Shown: positions 9,064 through 16,902 of the stretch, piece after piece
Numbering within the stretch: the stretch's first letter is position 1
How the letters are laid out: each line of letters starts with the position of its first letter
Translations under genes and position numbers: made by a program
From: Hyphomicrobiales bacterium
GTDB taxonomy: Bacteria > Pseudomonadota > Alphaproteobacteria > Rhizobiales > Rhizobiaceae
NCBI GenBank assembly: GCA_900466575.1
Contig: UBMP01000009.1
Location: forward strand, 1 to 64,000
DNA length: 64,000 bases
Reading direction: 5' to 3'
The notes under the pieces: generated by a model
Database searches by the model: none
The model's input: the letters and a program-made list of their open reading frames with translations, nothing else
What the model was told of the DNA's origin: nothing

Positions 9064-10539
9064 CTAATCGTGTTTGATGACAATGGTCTTGAGCGCGGAG
9101 AACTCGTAGAGGGCTTCAAAGCCCTTCTCCCGTCCATGGCCGGATTTCTTGACGCCCCCGAAAGGCAGCTCAATGCCGCCACCGGCGCCGTAGGCATTGA
9201 TATAGACCTGTCCGACGCGGAGTCGGCGCGCCATGCGGATCGCTCGGCCTGTGTCCCGGGTCCAGACGCCCGCGATCAGGCCGTACTCGGTGCCGTTCGC
9301 AAGGGCGAGCGCATCGGCCTCGTCTTCAAACGGGATCGCAGCCAGAACCGGGCCGAAGACCTCGTCAAGGGCGAGAGAATCGGGCCGCGGGACCGGCCCG
9401 AAGACGACGGGCGCAACGTAGAATCCGCCCGCCGGCGCGTCATCGCGGACGCCGCCCTCTGCGATGACGGGCACGCCCGCCTCCCGAGCGCGCTGAATGA
9501 ACCCTTCGACCCGGGCCTTCTGCTTGGCGTTGATGATCGGACCGAGGTCTGCGTCATGATGCGGCAATCCCGCCTTGACTGCGCCGAACCGATCACGAAG
9601 CAGGGTAACGGACTTCTCCCAGATCGAGCGCTGGATCAGGACCCGCGAACCAGCAGAGCAGGTCTGACCCGCATTCTGTATGATCGCGGCAACGACAACG
9701 GGAATGGCAGCATCCAGATCTGCATCCTCGAAAATGATCTGCGGGCTTTTGCCCCCGAGCTCCAGAACACACCCAATGTGGTTCTTCGCCGCGGCGGTCT
9801 GGATCAGCGTTCCAACCATCGGTGATCCCGTGAAGGAGATGAAGTCGATACCCGGATGCTCCGAAAGAGCAGCACCGGCGACATGGCCGAGCCCCGGGAC
9901 AACATTGACGGCACCCTCAGGAAAACCGGCTTCGGCAGCAAGTTCCGCGATCCGCAGAACGGTCAGGCAGGCATCTTCCGCTGGCTTCAGGACGGTTGCG
10001 TTGCCCATCGCCAATGCGGGTCCGAGTGTCCTGCCGGTCATCTGAGCCGGATAATTCCAGGGGATGACATGCCCCGTCACACCCAGAGGCTCGCGTTCAC
10101 CGGTGACATAGTAGCCGTTCGTGAACGGAATCTGTTCACCGTGAACCTTGTCGGCAGCGCCGGCATAGAATTCGAAATAGCGGGCAGCGGCCTGAATGTC
10201 GGCGCGGGCAGCGCGGATCGGCTTGCCGCAATCGCGAGCTTCCAGTTCCGTCAGTTCATCGGCATTTTCCAGGATCAGCTGCGAGAGACGCGAAAGCAGG
10301 CGGCCGCGTTCGGTCGCGGTCAGCCTTGACCAGGGACCGCCGTCGAAGGCCGAGCGTGCCGCGGCAACTGCGCGGTCGATATCCTGCTCATTGCCGGCCG
10401 CTATCTCTGCAAAGACAACGCCCTCTGCGGGTGCCAAAACGGGCAGGCTTGATCCGGATGCGGAGCTTTCCCAGAGGTTATTGATGAAGCATCCCTTGGC
10501 AGGCTTCACTTCTGCTGCACGCGGATAATCTCCCATCAC
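9064..10539 (-). CDS. NAD(P)-dependent aldehyde dehydrogenase
   Basis: About 491 residues, full ALDH length. Family motifs are visible: PWNYPAQM, the catalytic Glu in VLELGGKSPQI, the catalytic Cys in AGQTCSAGSRV, and the C-terminal LPFGGVKKSGHGREKG. It oxidises an aldehyde to the carboxylic acid. I prefer the GTG at 10539, eight bases after GGAGG, though ATGs at 10536 and 10560 are possible. It is the first gene of the minus-strand block, so the block's promoter should lie in 10540-10983. It is probably the last oxidation of the pathway fed by the transporter; the exact aldehyde is unknown. Confidence 0.93.
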   Translation of the reverse strand: MMGDYPRAAEVKPAKGCFINNLWESSASGSSLPVLAPAEGVVFAEIAAGNEQDIDRAVAAARSAFDGGPWSRLTATERGRLLSRLSQLILENADELTELEARDCGKPIRAARADIQAAARYFEFYAGAADKVHGEQIPFTNGYYVTGEREPLGVTGHVIPWNYPAQMTGRTLGPALAMGNATVLKPAEDACLTVLRIAELAAEAGFPEGAVNVVPGLGHVAGAALSEHPGIDFISFTGSPMVGTLIQTAAAKNHIGCVLELGGKSPQIIFEDADLDAAIPVVVAAIIQNAGQTCSAGSRVLIQRSIWEKSVTLLRDRFGAVKAGLPHHDADLGPIINAKQKARVEGFIQRAREAGVPVIAEGGVRDDAPAGGFYVAPVVFGPVPRPDSLALDEVFGPVLAAIPFEDEADALALANGTEYGLIAGVWTRDTGRAIRMARRLRVGQVYINAYGAGGGIELPFGGVKKSGHGREKGFEALYEFSALKTIVIKHD

Positions 10540-10983
10540 GCGCCGGTCCTCCCACATCATTCAGTTTCGTCTCACTCATCCGATGGTTTATCCGCGCTAC
10601 GCCCCTCTTTTCAGGATGTGGCTTGGCGCAGGTATTGCCCCGGCTGATGACCGATAGTTGCAGCTTCCGCCGCGGGAGCACAAATGCCGAAATTCGTCAC
10701 CCCCCATATGCAAATGTTCTGACGATAGTTGCCGTGTCACGTCTCAGATTATGGGTCGCTGGTTCACCGCCCTGCGCGGTACCGACGCGGCGAAGGGGTG
10801 GTCCGGAACAGGGATTGCGCTGAGAAAATCTCAGGCATGTGTCCTGTTGGGGACCGATCTTGCAAACTGGAAGCGGGGCGGAAAACGGGCTGAAAGGAGC
10901 CGTGCAGGAAGGCAACTCGGTTTGCGCCGGCAATCGCGTGGATCTCCGCACGAACCGTGCCTCAGGTCATCATCGCCTGCTCT
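10540..10983. other. Non-coding gap upstream of the aldehyde dehydrogenase block
   Basis: 444 bases with no convincing gene; the short open frames have no start signals or recognisable protein. It should hold the promoter of the minus-strand ALDH-SDR-ABC block. The only structured element I see is the palindrome at 10820-10834. Confidence 0.6.
10820..10834. promoter_or_regulatory. Palindrome with LysR-type T-N11-A geometry
   Basis: CTGAGAAAATCTCAG is a perfect 6-bp inverted repeat with a 3-base centre; the inner TGAGAAAATCTCA has T-N11-A spacing, the core pattern of LysR-family boxes. It sits about 280 bases upstream of the aldehyde dehydrogenase start. It is a candidate site for the LysR encoded at the end of that block. 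Confidence 0.35.
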
Positions 10984-12123
10984 CTACGGGAGTTGGGTCT
11001 CGTCGAACTCGGCCATGATCGCGGCAGTGTCCGCTCCAAGGGCCGGTACGGCTCCGAGCTCGGGGGTCTGGCCGTCGACCAGGGATGCAGGCGCGAGCAT
11101 GCGGACCGGACCTGTCGGCGTCTCGATCTCCACGAACCGGTTTTGCGGATGGGAGGCCAGATCCTCGAGACTCGACACCCTCCCATAGGCGACGCGCGCG
11201 TTCTCCAGTCTCTCGACGATCTCCTCGCGGGACAAGGCGGCAAACTTCGCCTCTATGATCGCATTCAGCGCGGATCGATTGGCCACACGCGAAGAGTTGT
11301 CGCTGAACCGGGGATCGGAGGCGAGTTCGGGCAGACCCAGAACGCTTGAGCAGAAATTCAGCCATTCGCGCTCGTTTTGAATTGACAGGAGAACCTCGCG
11401 TCCATCGCGATCGGCATAGGCGCCATAAGGGGCGATCGTGGGATGCGTCAGTCCACTTCTTTCAGGAATCTTGCCACCATAGACATACTGCAGGTAGGGG
11501 ACATTCATCCAATCCGTCAGGGCGTGAAACAGGGAGATCGAGATGTGCCTGCCCTGGCCGCTGCGCTCACGCGCATAAAGACCCTGAAGAACCGCCTGAT
11601 GCGCCGTCACGCCGGCCGCGATATCGCAGATCGATATGCCGACCCGCGTCATGCCCTCAGGCATTCCTGTGATCGACGAAAGGCCGCTCTCGGCCTGGAC
11701 CAGCAGGTCGTAAGCCTTGAGATCCTTGTAGGGGCCCTCGTCTCCATAGCCGGAGATCGACACGGTGATAAGACGAGGATGCCGTTCGCGCAGAACTTCG
11801 GGCGCAAATCCCAACCTGTCGATGGCACCGGGCGCGAGATTCTGAATGAACACATCGGCGCGCGCGATCATGCGGCCGAGAAGCGCTCGCGCCCTTTCCT
11901 CGCGCAGATCGAGACAGATCGACTGCTTTCCCCGATTGAGCCAGACGAAATAGGCACTTTCACCATGAACGAGATGATCGTACTGGCGCGCAAAATCGCC
12001 CTCGGGCCTTTCGATCTTGATGACCCGGGCGCCCGCTTCAGCCAACCGCGACGAGACAAACGGCGCTGCTACGGCCTGCTCGACGGAAACCACAAGCAGA
12101 CCTGAGAGGTCCGTTATCTTCAT
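10984..12123 (-). CDS. ict: CaiB/BaiF family III CoA-transferase, probable itaconate CoA-transferase
   Basis: About 379 residues of the class III CoA-transferase family. The N-terminal Rossmann segment (LAEAGARVIKIERPEGDFAR), the NRGKQSICLDL motif and a probable catalytic Asp at residue 167 (SICDIAAG) are visible. In Pseudomonas aeruginosa and Yersinia pestis a family III CoA-transferase (Ict/RipA) activates itaconate using succinyl-CoA or acetyl-CoA. The identity here rests mostly on context: it is divergent from a CoA ester lyase, an MmgE/PrpD protein, an acyl-CoA dehydrogenase and a MaoC-type hydratase, the same set as P. aeruginosa PA0878-PA0883. Mesaconate or another C5 diacid is a possible alternative substrate. 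Confidence 0.78.
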   Translation of the reverse strand: MKITDLSGLLVVSVEQAVAAPFVSSRLAEAGARVIKIERPEGDFARQYDHLVHGESAYFVWLNRGKQSICLDLREERARALLGRMIARADVFIQNLAPGAIDRLGFAPEVLRERHPRLITVSISGYGDEGPYKDLKAYDLLVQAESGLSSITGMPEGMTRVGISICDIAAGVTAHQAVLQGLYARERSGQGRHISISLFHALTDWMNVPYLQYVYGGKIPERSGLTHPTIAPYGAYADRDGREVLLSIQNEREWLNFCSSVLGLPELASDPRFSDNSSRVANRSALNAIIEAKFAALSREEIVERLENARVAYGRVSSLEDLASHPQNRFVEIETPTGPVRMLAPASLVDGQTPELGAVPALGADTAAIMAEFDETQLP

Positions 12124-12262
12124 GTCTGGCGTTCCTTCCCATAGCAGGAATCTTCACCTGCAACCGGAACCAGAATTCATGAAAGCAGCCATCACATCAA
12201 ATAACGGCTTTCTCACACCGCTATAACCGAAACAGATGGCCCCGGCGTTGCCGGGATACTTT

Positions 12263-12275
12263 TGCCTTATAGGCA
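12263..12275. promoter_or_regulatory. Candidate LysR-type operator in the ict/ccl divergent region
   Basis: TGCCTTATAGGCA is a perfect 5-bp inverted repeat with T-N11-A geometry, in the 227-base gap between the divergent ict-like and ccl-like genes. It lies 76 bases before the ccl start. A GC-rich inverted repeat (CCCGG-N5-CCGGG, 12241-12255) lies beside it. Confidence 0.4.
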
Positions 12276-12350
12276 GGAGAGCAAAAATATATTTCCATTT
12301 ATATCCCCCCCTCTCCATCATCGTCCGCAAAGACATGAGGTGAGGAGCAG

Positions 12351-13175
12351 ATGCGCAGCGAAACGGCTACTTCGGTACTGCATCTCTTCGTGCCTGCGGA
12401 TCGCGGCGAGCGATTTGCGAAGGCTGCGGCCGCTAGGCCCGATGCGGTCATTGTCGATCTGGAAGATGCGGTGGCTCCGGAAAACAAGGCGGCTGCGCGT
12501 TCAAGGCTCGCCGAGGGATTGTCGACCATACCTGACGACATGCCGGTGTTCTTGCGCATCAACGCATCCGGCACTGCATGGCATTTGGACGACCTGGCGG
12601 TCGCCAGGTCTCTGCGCCTTCACGCCATCATGCTGCCCAAGGCCGAAAATCCGGATGACCTGCGCCATGTTGAGGCGACCTGCGGATGCCCCGTCATTGC
12701 GCTCGTTGAAACGGCTCCGGGCATTTATCACGCAAACGATCTCGCCCGGGCTTCATCAAGGCTCGCCTTCGGTTCCATCGACTTTGCCGCGGACCTCGCC
12801 ATGTCCCATTCACGACTATCGCTCCTCCCTGCACGGTCGGCGCTGGTGATGGCGGCCCGTCTTGCGGGTCAGCCTGGGCCAATCGACGGCGTCACAACGG
12901 CAATCGGGGAAGAAGACGTCATCGTAGATGATTGTCTACATGCGGTCGAACTCGGTTTCTCGGGGAAGCTGCTCATCCATCCCGCGCAAATCGCGCCTGC
13001 CCGAAAGGGCTTTGCACCATCGCGCGCGGATGTGGAGTGGGCGACCCGCGTGCTTTCCGCGTCCTCGCAACACGGTGTGACTAGTGTCGATGGCGCAATG
13101 GTTGATGTGCCGGTCATACGCCGCGCCGAACAGATCCTGCAGCGACGACACCGGTCCCAAGGGGATTACGCATGA
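12351..13175 (+). CDS. ccl: HpcH/HpaI-family CoA ester lyase, probable citramalyl-CoA lyase
   Basis: About 274 residues of the citrate lyase beta/malyl-CoA lyase family (TIM barrel, Mg-dependent). Typical motifs are VIVDLEDAVAPENKAAAR near the N-terminus, the conserved Glu in PVIALVETAPGI, and FGSIDFAADL with the metal-binding Asp. Expected reaction: (S)-citramalyl-CoA to pyruvate plus acetyl-CoA, the last step of itaconate degradation (Ccl/RipC). ATG start with GAGGAG six bases upstream. First gene of the plus-strand operon, overlapping the MmgE/PrpD gene by 4 bases. A malyl-CoA lyase activity cannot be excluded from sequence alone. Confidence 0.82.
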   Translation: MRSETATSVLHLFVPADRGERFAKAAAARPDAVIVDLEDAVAPENKAAARSRLAEGLSTIPDDMPVFLRINASGTAWHLDDLAVARSLRLHAIMLPKAENPDDLRHVEATCGCPVIALVETAPGIYHANDLARASSRLAFGSIDFAADLAMSHSRLSLLPARSALVMAARLAGQPGPIDGVTTAIGEEDVIVDDCLHAVELGFSGKLLIHPAQIAPARKGFAPSRADVEWATRVLSASSQHGVTSVDGAMVDVPVIRRAEQILQRRHRSQGDYA

Positions 13176-14527
13176 CTGTAACGGCGACGCTTGCCGCTTT
13201 CGCGGCGGAACTGGACACGGCGACGATCCCTGAAGCGGTGACGAACCGTGCACTTGCCCTGTCGACAGACTTCGTCGGTTCCATTGTGCGCGCCGCCCAC
13301 GAAGCAGAATCGACCCCTGCCATCCTGAAGATGATCGAGATGCTCGGAATGGAGGGAGCAGGCCCCTGCACCGTTTTCGGCCTCAACCGACGGTACGGCG
13401 CAGCTGCAGCAGCACTTCTTAATGGTGCGCTCGGACACAGCCTGGATTTCGATGATACCCATGCCGACAGTTCGCTTCATCCGAGCGCACCGGTTGTTCC
13501 TGCCGCACTGGCGGCCGCAGAACTGACCGGGGCGTCAGGCGCCGATTTTCTGGCGGCCGTTGTGGTCGGCTTCGAGGTCTGCTGCCGCCTGGGCATGGCG
13601 CTTGACCCGGCCGCACATTATGCGCGCGGATTTCATCCCACGGCCACGGCCGGCACATTCGGCGCAGCGGCTGCTGCCGGGCGTCTGATGGGTCTGGACG
13701 CAGACGCCATGGCATCGGCCTTCGGTGTTGCCGCAAGCCAGGCATCCGGGTCGCTGCAATTCCTGATCAACGGGGCCTGGAACAAACGATATCAGGTCGG
13801 TGAAGCCTCGATGAAGGGCCTGATGGCGGCAACCCTTGTATCGTCAGGATTCCTGGGAGCACGCGACGCCATTGATGGCAAGCATGGATTTCTAGGCGGC
13901 TATAGTGACGGTGCGACGCCCGCGCGCGCCATTGCCGATTTGACGAGCGTCTGGGAAACCTCGCGCATCGGCGTCAAGCCCTATCCCGCCTGCCGCTACA
14001 CGCATGCCGCTGTCGACGGGCTTCTGACTTTGCGCCAACAGCTCGACCTCCACCCCGAAGACGTTCAGAGCGTGACGGTCGGCCTGCACCGTAACGGCAT
14101 CACGCTCGTCGGTGCACCGCTGGAGGAGAAGCGGCTGGCGCGCAGCATCGTCGAAGGCCAATTCTCCATGCCCTTTGCCGCCGCCGTGGCGCTGGTGCGA
14201 GGCCGCTTCGGCTGGGATGATTACGATCTGCTGGGGAAGCCTGAAGTCGATGCCCTGGCAGCGCGCGTCACCGTCGTGCGCGATGAAAGCCTTGAGGGCC
14301 TGCGCCATCCCTTCGGTGCAACGGTCATCTTGCAGGCCAGGAACCGGGATCACCATCTGCGCATTGCAGACCCTTCCGGCGAGCCGGAGACGTTTCCCGA
14401 CGCCGACTCCATATCGGCCAAGTTCAAGCATCTGGCCGCGCCCGTTTTGAACGGCGACGCCGAGCCCCTGTTATCCCGGCTCCGCGACCTGCGAAGGGCG
14501 CCTTCGCTGCGGGGCTGGTTCAACTGA
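13172..14527 (+). CDS. MmgE/PrpD family protein
   Basis: About 451 residues, full length for the MmgE/PrpD fold, which includes 2-methylcitrate dehydratase, cis-aconitate decarboxylase (IRG1) and iminodisuccinate epimerase. Visible family segments include GHSLDFDDTHADSSLHPSAPV (near residue 90) and KPYPACRYTHAAVDG (near residue 270). It overlaps the ccl-like gene by ATGA. A PrpD-family gene also sits in the P. aeruginosa itaconate cluster (PA0881), where its role is not settled to my knowledge. Possible roles are isomerising or hydrating a C5/C6 tricarboxylate, or forming itaconate from cis-aconitate. No function is assigned here. Confidence 0.9.
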   Translation: MTVTATLAAFAAELDTATIPEAVTNRALALSTDFVGSIVRAAHEAESTPAILKMIEMLGMEGAGPCTVFGLNRRYGAAAAALLNGALGHSLDFDDTHADSSLHPSAPVVPAALAAAELTGASGADFLAAVVVGFEVCCRLGMALDPAAHYARGFHPTATAGTFGAAAAAGRLMGLDADAMASAFGVAASQASGSLQFLINGAWNKRYQVGEASMKGLMAATLVSSGFLGARDAIDGKHGFLGGYSDGATPARAIADLTSVWETSRIGVKPYPACRYTHAAVDGLLTLRQQLDLHPEDVQSVTVGLHRNGITLVGAPLEEKRLARSIVEGQFSMPFAAAVALVRGRFGWDDYDLLGKPEVDALAARVTVVRDESLEGLRHPFGATVILQARNRDHHLRIADPSGEPETFPDADSISAKFKHLAAPVLNGDAEPLLSRLRDLRRAPSLRGWFN

Positions 14528-14564
14528 AGTGCAATGACACAACCTGACAAAGACGGAGTGCATC

Positions 14565-15734
14565 TTGAAGGACATCAACAGCCAGCACGAATCCTTTGCC
14601 GAGTTGCGCGACGGTATCCGCGCTCTTTGCGCAAATTTCCCACCCGAATATCATCGGCGGATCGACGAGGCGCGCGGCTACCCCGAAGAGTTTGTCGATG
14701 CTTTGACAAAGGAAGGCTGGATGTCCGCACTGATCCCGGAAGCCTATGGCGGCTCCGGCCTCGGTCTCGCCGAAGCGGCAGTTATCATGGAGGAAATCAA
14801 CAGAGCCGGCGGTAACTCAGGCGCCTGTCACGGCCAGATGTACAACATGTCGACACTGATCCGGCATGGTTCCGAAGAACAGAGGCGCAATATCCTTCCA
14901 CGGATCGCGAACGGAGAGTTGCGGCTGCAAAGCATGGGCGTGACCGAACCGACGACCGGAACGGATACAACGCAATTGAAAACCACCGCGGTCCGCAAGG
15001 GCGACCGCTGGGTCATCAACGGGCAAAAGGTCTGGATCAGCCGCGTCCAGCATTCCGACCTGATGATCTTGCTGGCTCGAACCACACCCGCGAGCCAGGT
15101 CAAGAAGAAGTCGGAAGGCCTGTCCATCTTCCTCGTCGATGTGAAGGAGGCCGTGAAGAAGGGGATGGAAGTCCGCCCGATCCTCAACATGGTCAATCAT
15201 GAGACAAACGAACTCTTTTTCGATGATCTGGAAATTCCTGCCGAGAACCTGATCGGCGAAGAGGGTCAGGGGTTCAAGTATATTCTGACGGGGCTGAACG
15301 CCGAACGTACGTTGATTGCAGCGGAATGCATTGGCGACGGATACTGGTTTACCGACAAGATCGTCGACTATGCGTCCGGCCGCGTGGTCTTCGGTCGCCC
15401 GATCGGCCAGAATCAGGGCGTTCAATTTCCCATCGCCGAGGCCTATATCGAGATCGAAGCGGCCAACCTCATGCGCAACGAGGCATGCCGCAAGTTCGAT
15501 GCCGGGCTGCCCTGTGGGCCGGAGGCCAACATGGCCAAATATCTGGCTGCGAAAGCCAGCTGGGAAGCCGCCAATGCCTGTATCCAGTTTCACGGCGGCT
15601 TTGGATTTGCATGCGAATATGACGTCGAGCGGAAATTTCGTGAAACCCGGCTCTATCAGGTCGCCCCGATCTCGACCAATCTCATTCTGTCCTATGTCGC
15701 GGAGCATGTCCTGGGCCTGCCCAGATCTTTCTGA
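14565..15734 (+). CDS. Acyl-CoA dehydrogenase family protein
   Basis: About 389 residues, an FAD flavoprotein of normal length. FAD/substrate motifs include SMGVTEPTTGTD, the WISR loop and QFHGGFGFACEYDVERKFRETR. The position of the usual catalytic Glu of medium-chain enzymes (the I-Y-E-G-T motif) is QVAPISTN, so that Glu is missing; Glu247 in GLNAERTL occupies the site used by isovaleryl-CoA and long-chain enzymes. Start is a TTG at 14565, six bases after GGAG; no ATG is suitably placed. It lies 37 bases after the PrpD gene. P. aeruginosa has an acyl-CoA dehydrogenase (PA0879) in its itaconate cluster too; its step is not part of the known three-enzyme route. Confidence 0.9.
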   Translation: MKDINSQHESFAELRDGIRALCANFPPEYHRRIDEARGYPEEFVDALTKEGWMSALIPEAYGGSGLGLAEAAVIMEEINRAGGNSGACHGQMYNMSTLIRHGSEEQRRNILPRIANGELRLQSMGVTEPTTGTDTTQLKTTAVRKGDRWVINGQKVWISRVQHSDLMILLARTTPASQVKKKSEGLSIFLVDVKEAVKKGMEVRPILNMVNHETNELFFDDLEIPAENLIGEEGQGFKYILTGLNAERTLIAAECIGDGYWFTDKIVDYASGRVVFGRPIGQNQGVQFPIAEAYIEIEAANLMRNEACRKFDAGLPCGPEANMAKYLAAKASWEAANACIQFHGGFGFACEYDVERKFRETRLYQVAPISTNLILSYVAEHVLGLPRSF

Positions 15735-15767
15735 GATATGCAACTCGGAGCATGGAGGGATAATGCG

Positions 15768-16604
15768 TTGACCGATACTGATCTGAGCCATCTCCAGGGC
15801 TGGATCGGCAAGAAACGAGAAGCCCAGGACGTGATTACGCCGCGTCTTGCAAACAGTGTTGCGGCGATCTTGAACGAAGCGCCAACGCTGCGGAACGGCG
15901 ACATGGCGCCGCCCGGAATTCATTGGTGCCTCTCGCCCGATATCGTCCCCATGTCAGGTCTTGGACCAGATGGCCACCCCGCCCGCGGCGATTTTCTGCC
16001 GCCCGTTCCCCTGCCCCGGCGTATGTGGGCCGGCGGAGAGCTTCATCTTCACGGCCCATTCCGGGTGGGTGACGCGATCAGCCGCCGATCCTCCATATCC
16101 GATGTGATCATGAAGAATGGGCGGACCGGCCCCTTGTGTTTCGTCACGGTAGATCACGAGTATTACGGTCCCGCCGGGCTCGCCCTCAGCGAGCGACACG
16201 ACATCGTCTACCGTCCGCTGCAATCCCCCACGGATGCGCGCCCGAGCGAAGCCACGCCATCGCCGGATGTCAGGTACGCCGTTGATGCGTCGTCAACGCT
16301 TCTGGCCCGTTTCAGCGCTGTGACATTCAACGGACATCGCATCCACTATGATCGCGACTACTGTCTGAAAGAAGAAGGCTACCCCGGTCTTCTCGTCCAC
16401 GGTCCGCTACAGGCGACGCTGCTTTTATCGACCGCGCTCGGAATGGCCGCGAGCGATCCTCTTAAAAGATTCACCTATCGGAGCTTGGCGCCGCTCTTCG
16501 ATGGCAGCGCGTTCTCTGTGAACGGCGCCCGCCGAAATGGAGCATACGACCTGTGGATCAGCTCGGCAGCCGGCAACGTGACGATGCGGGCGACAGCAGA
16601 ATGA
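15768..16604 (+). CDS. ich: MaoC/hot-dog hydratase, probable itaconyl-CoA (mesaconyl-C4-CoA) hydratase
   Basis: About 278 residues with two hot-dog halves. The N-terminal half is FAS1-dehydratase-like (WCLSPDIVPMSGLGPDGHP, LPRRMWAGGELHLHGPFRVGD). The C-terminal half has the MaoC catalytic region (FNGHRIHYDRDYCLKEEGYPG, then LVHGPLQATLL), with Asp/His hydratase residues. Ich in Pseudomonas hydrates itaconyl-CoA to citramalyl-CoA, the substrate of the ccl-like enzyme. I prefer the TTG at 15768, eight bases after GGAGGG; an in-frame ATG at 15738 lacks a ribosome site. Last gene of the operon. A mesaconyl-C4-CoA hydratase is the nearest alternative. Confidence 0.8.
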   Translation: MTDTDLSHLQGWIGKKREAQDVITPRLANSVAAILNEAPTLRNGDMAPPGIHWCLSPDIVPMSGLGPDGHPARGDFLPPVPLPRRMWAGGELHLHGPFRVGDAISRRSSISDVIMKNGRTGPLCFVTVDHEYYGPAGLALSERHDIVYRPLQSPTDARPSEATPSPDVRYAVDASSTLLARFSAVTFNGHRIHYDRDYCLKEEGYPGLLVHGPLQATLLLSTALGMAASDPLKRFTYRSLAPLFDGSAFSVNGARRNGAYDLWISSAAGNVTMRATAE

Positions 16605-16746
16605 GCCAGACCGGTATCGATTTGCACTGAGGCATGGATCATGCTTGCGTCTGACCGTTCACCGACGCTATCGGAAGGATGACCCACGCCGCTCGCCCCC
16701 GACCAGGGTCCTCTCGGGGGTTTGCAGCGCTCAACGAAGCTGATAC

Positions 16747-16761
16747 GTTCATTATTTGTTC
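16747..16761 (+). promoter_or_regulatory. Candidate LexA (SOS) box upstream of the helicase
   Basis: GTTC-ATTATTT-GTTC matches exactly the alphaproteobacterial LexA box GTTC-N7-GTTC. It lies 141 bases upstream of the UvrD-like helicase start, in the 298-base gap that follows the itaconate operon. Confidence 0.6.
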
Positions 16762-16902
16762 CGAACACTCTCGTGAGTCGTGCGGGGCTTGTGATGCAGC
16801 AGATGCACTCCATTCGAATGTGCTAATGAAAATTGAGCGCAATTCGGGGACATATGCCCGATCGCGAGACGGGAAAATCCTCTGAATGCGCGACGGGGAC
16901 GG

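Noticed and set aside
8224-9825. A 533-codon plus-strand open frame across the SDR and aldehyde dehydrogenase
   Set aside because: Antisense shadow of two clear enzymes; its residue composition is that of an antisense frame. The same applies to long frames opposite the helicase, the ATPases and the GH127 gene.
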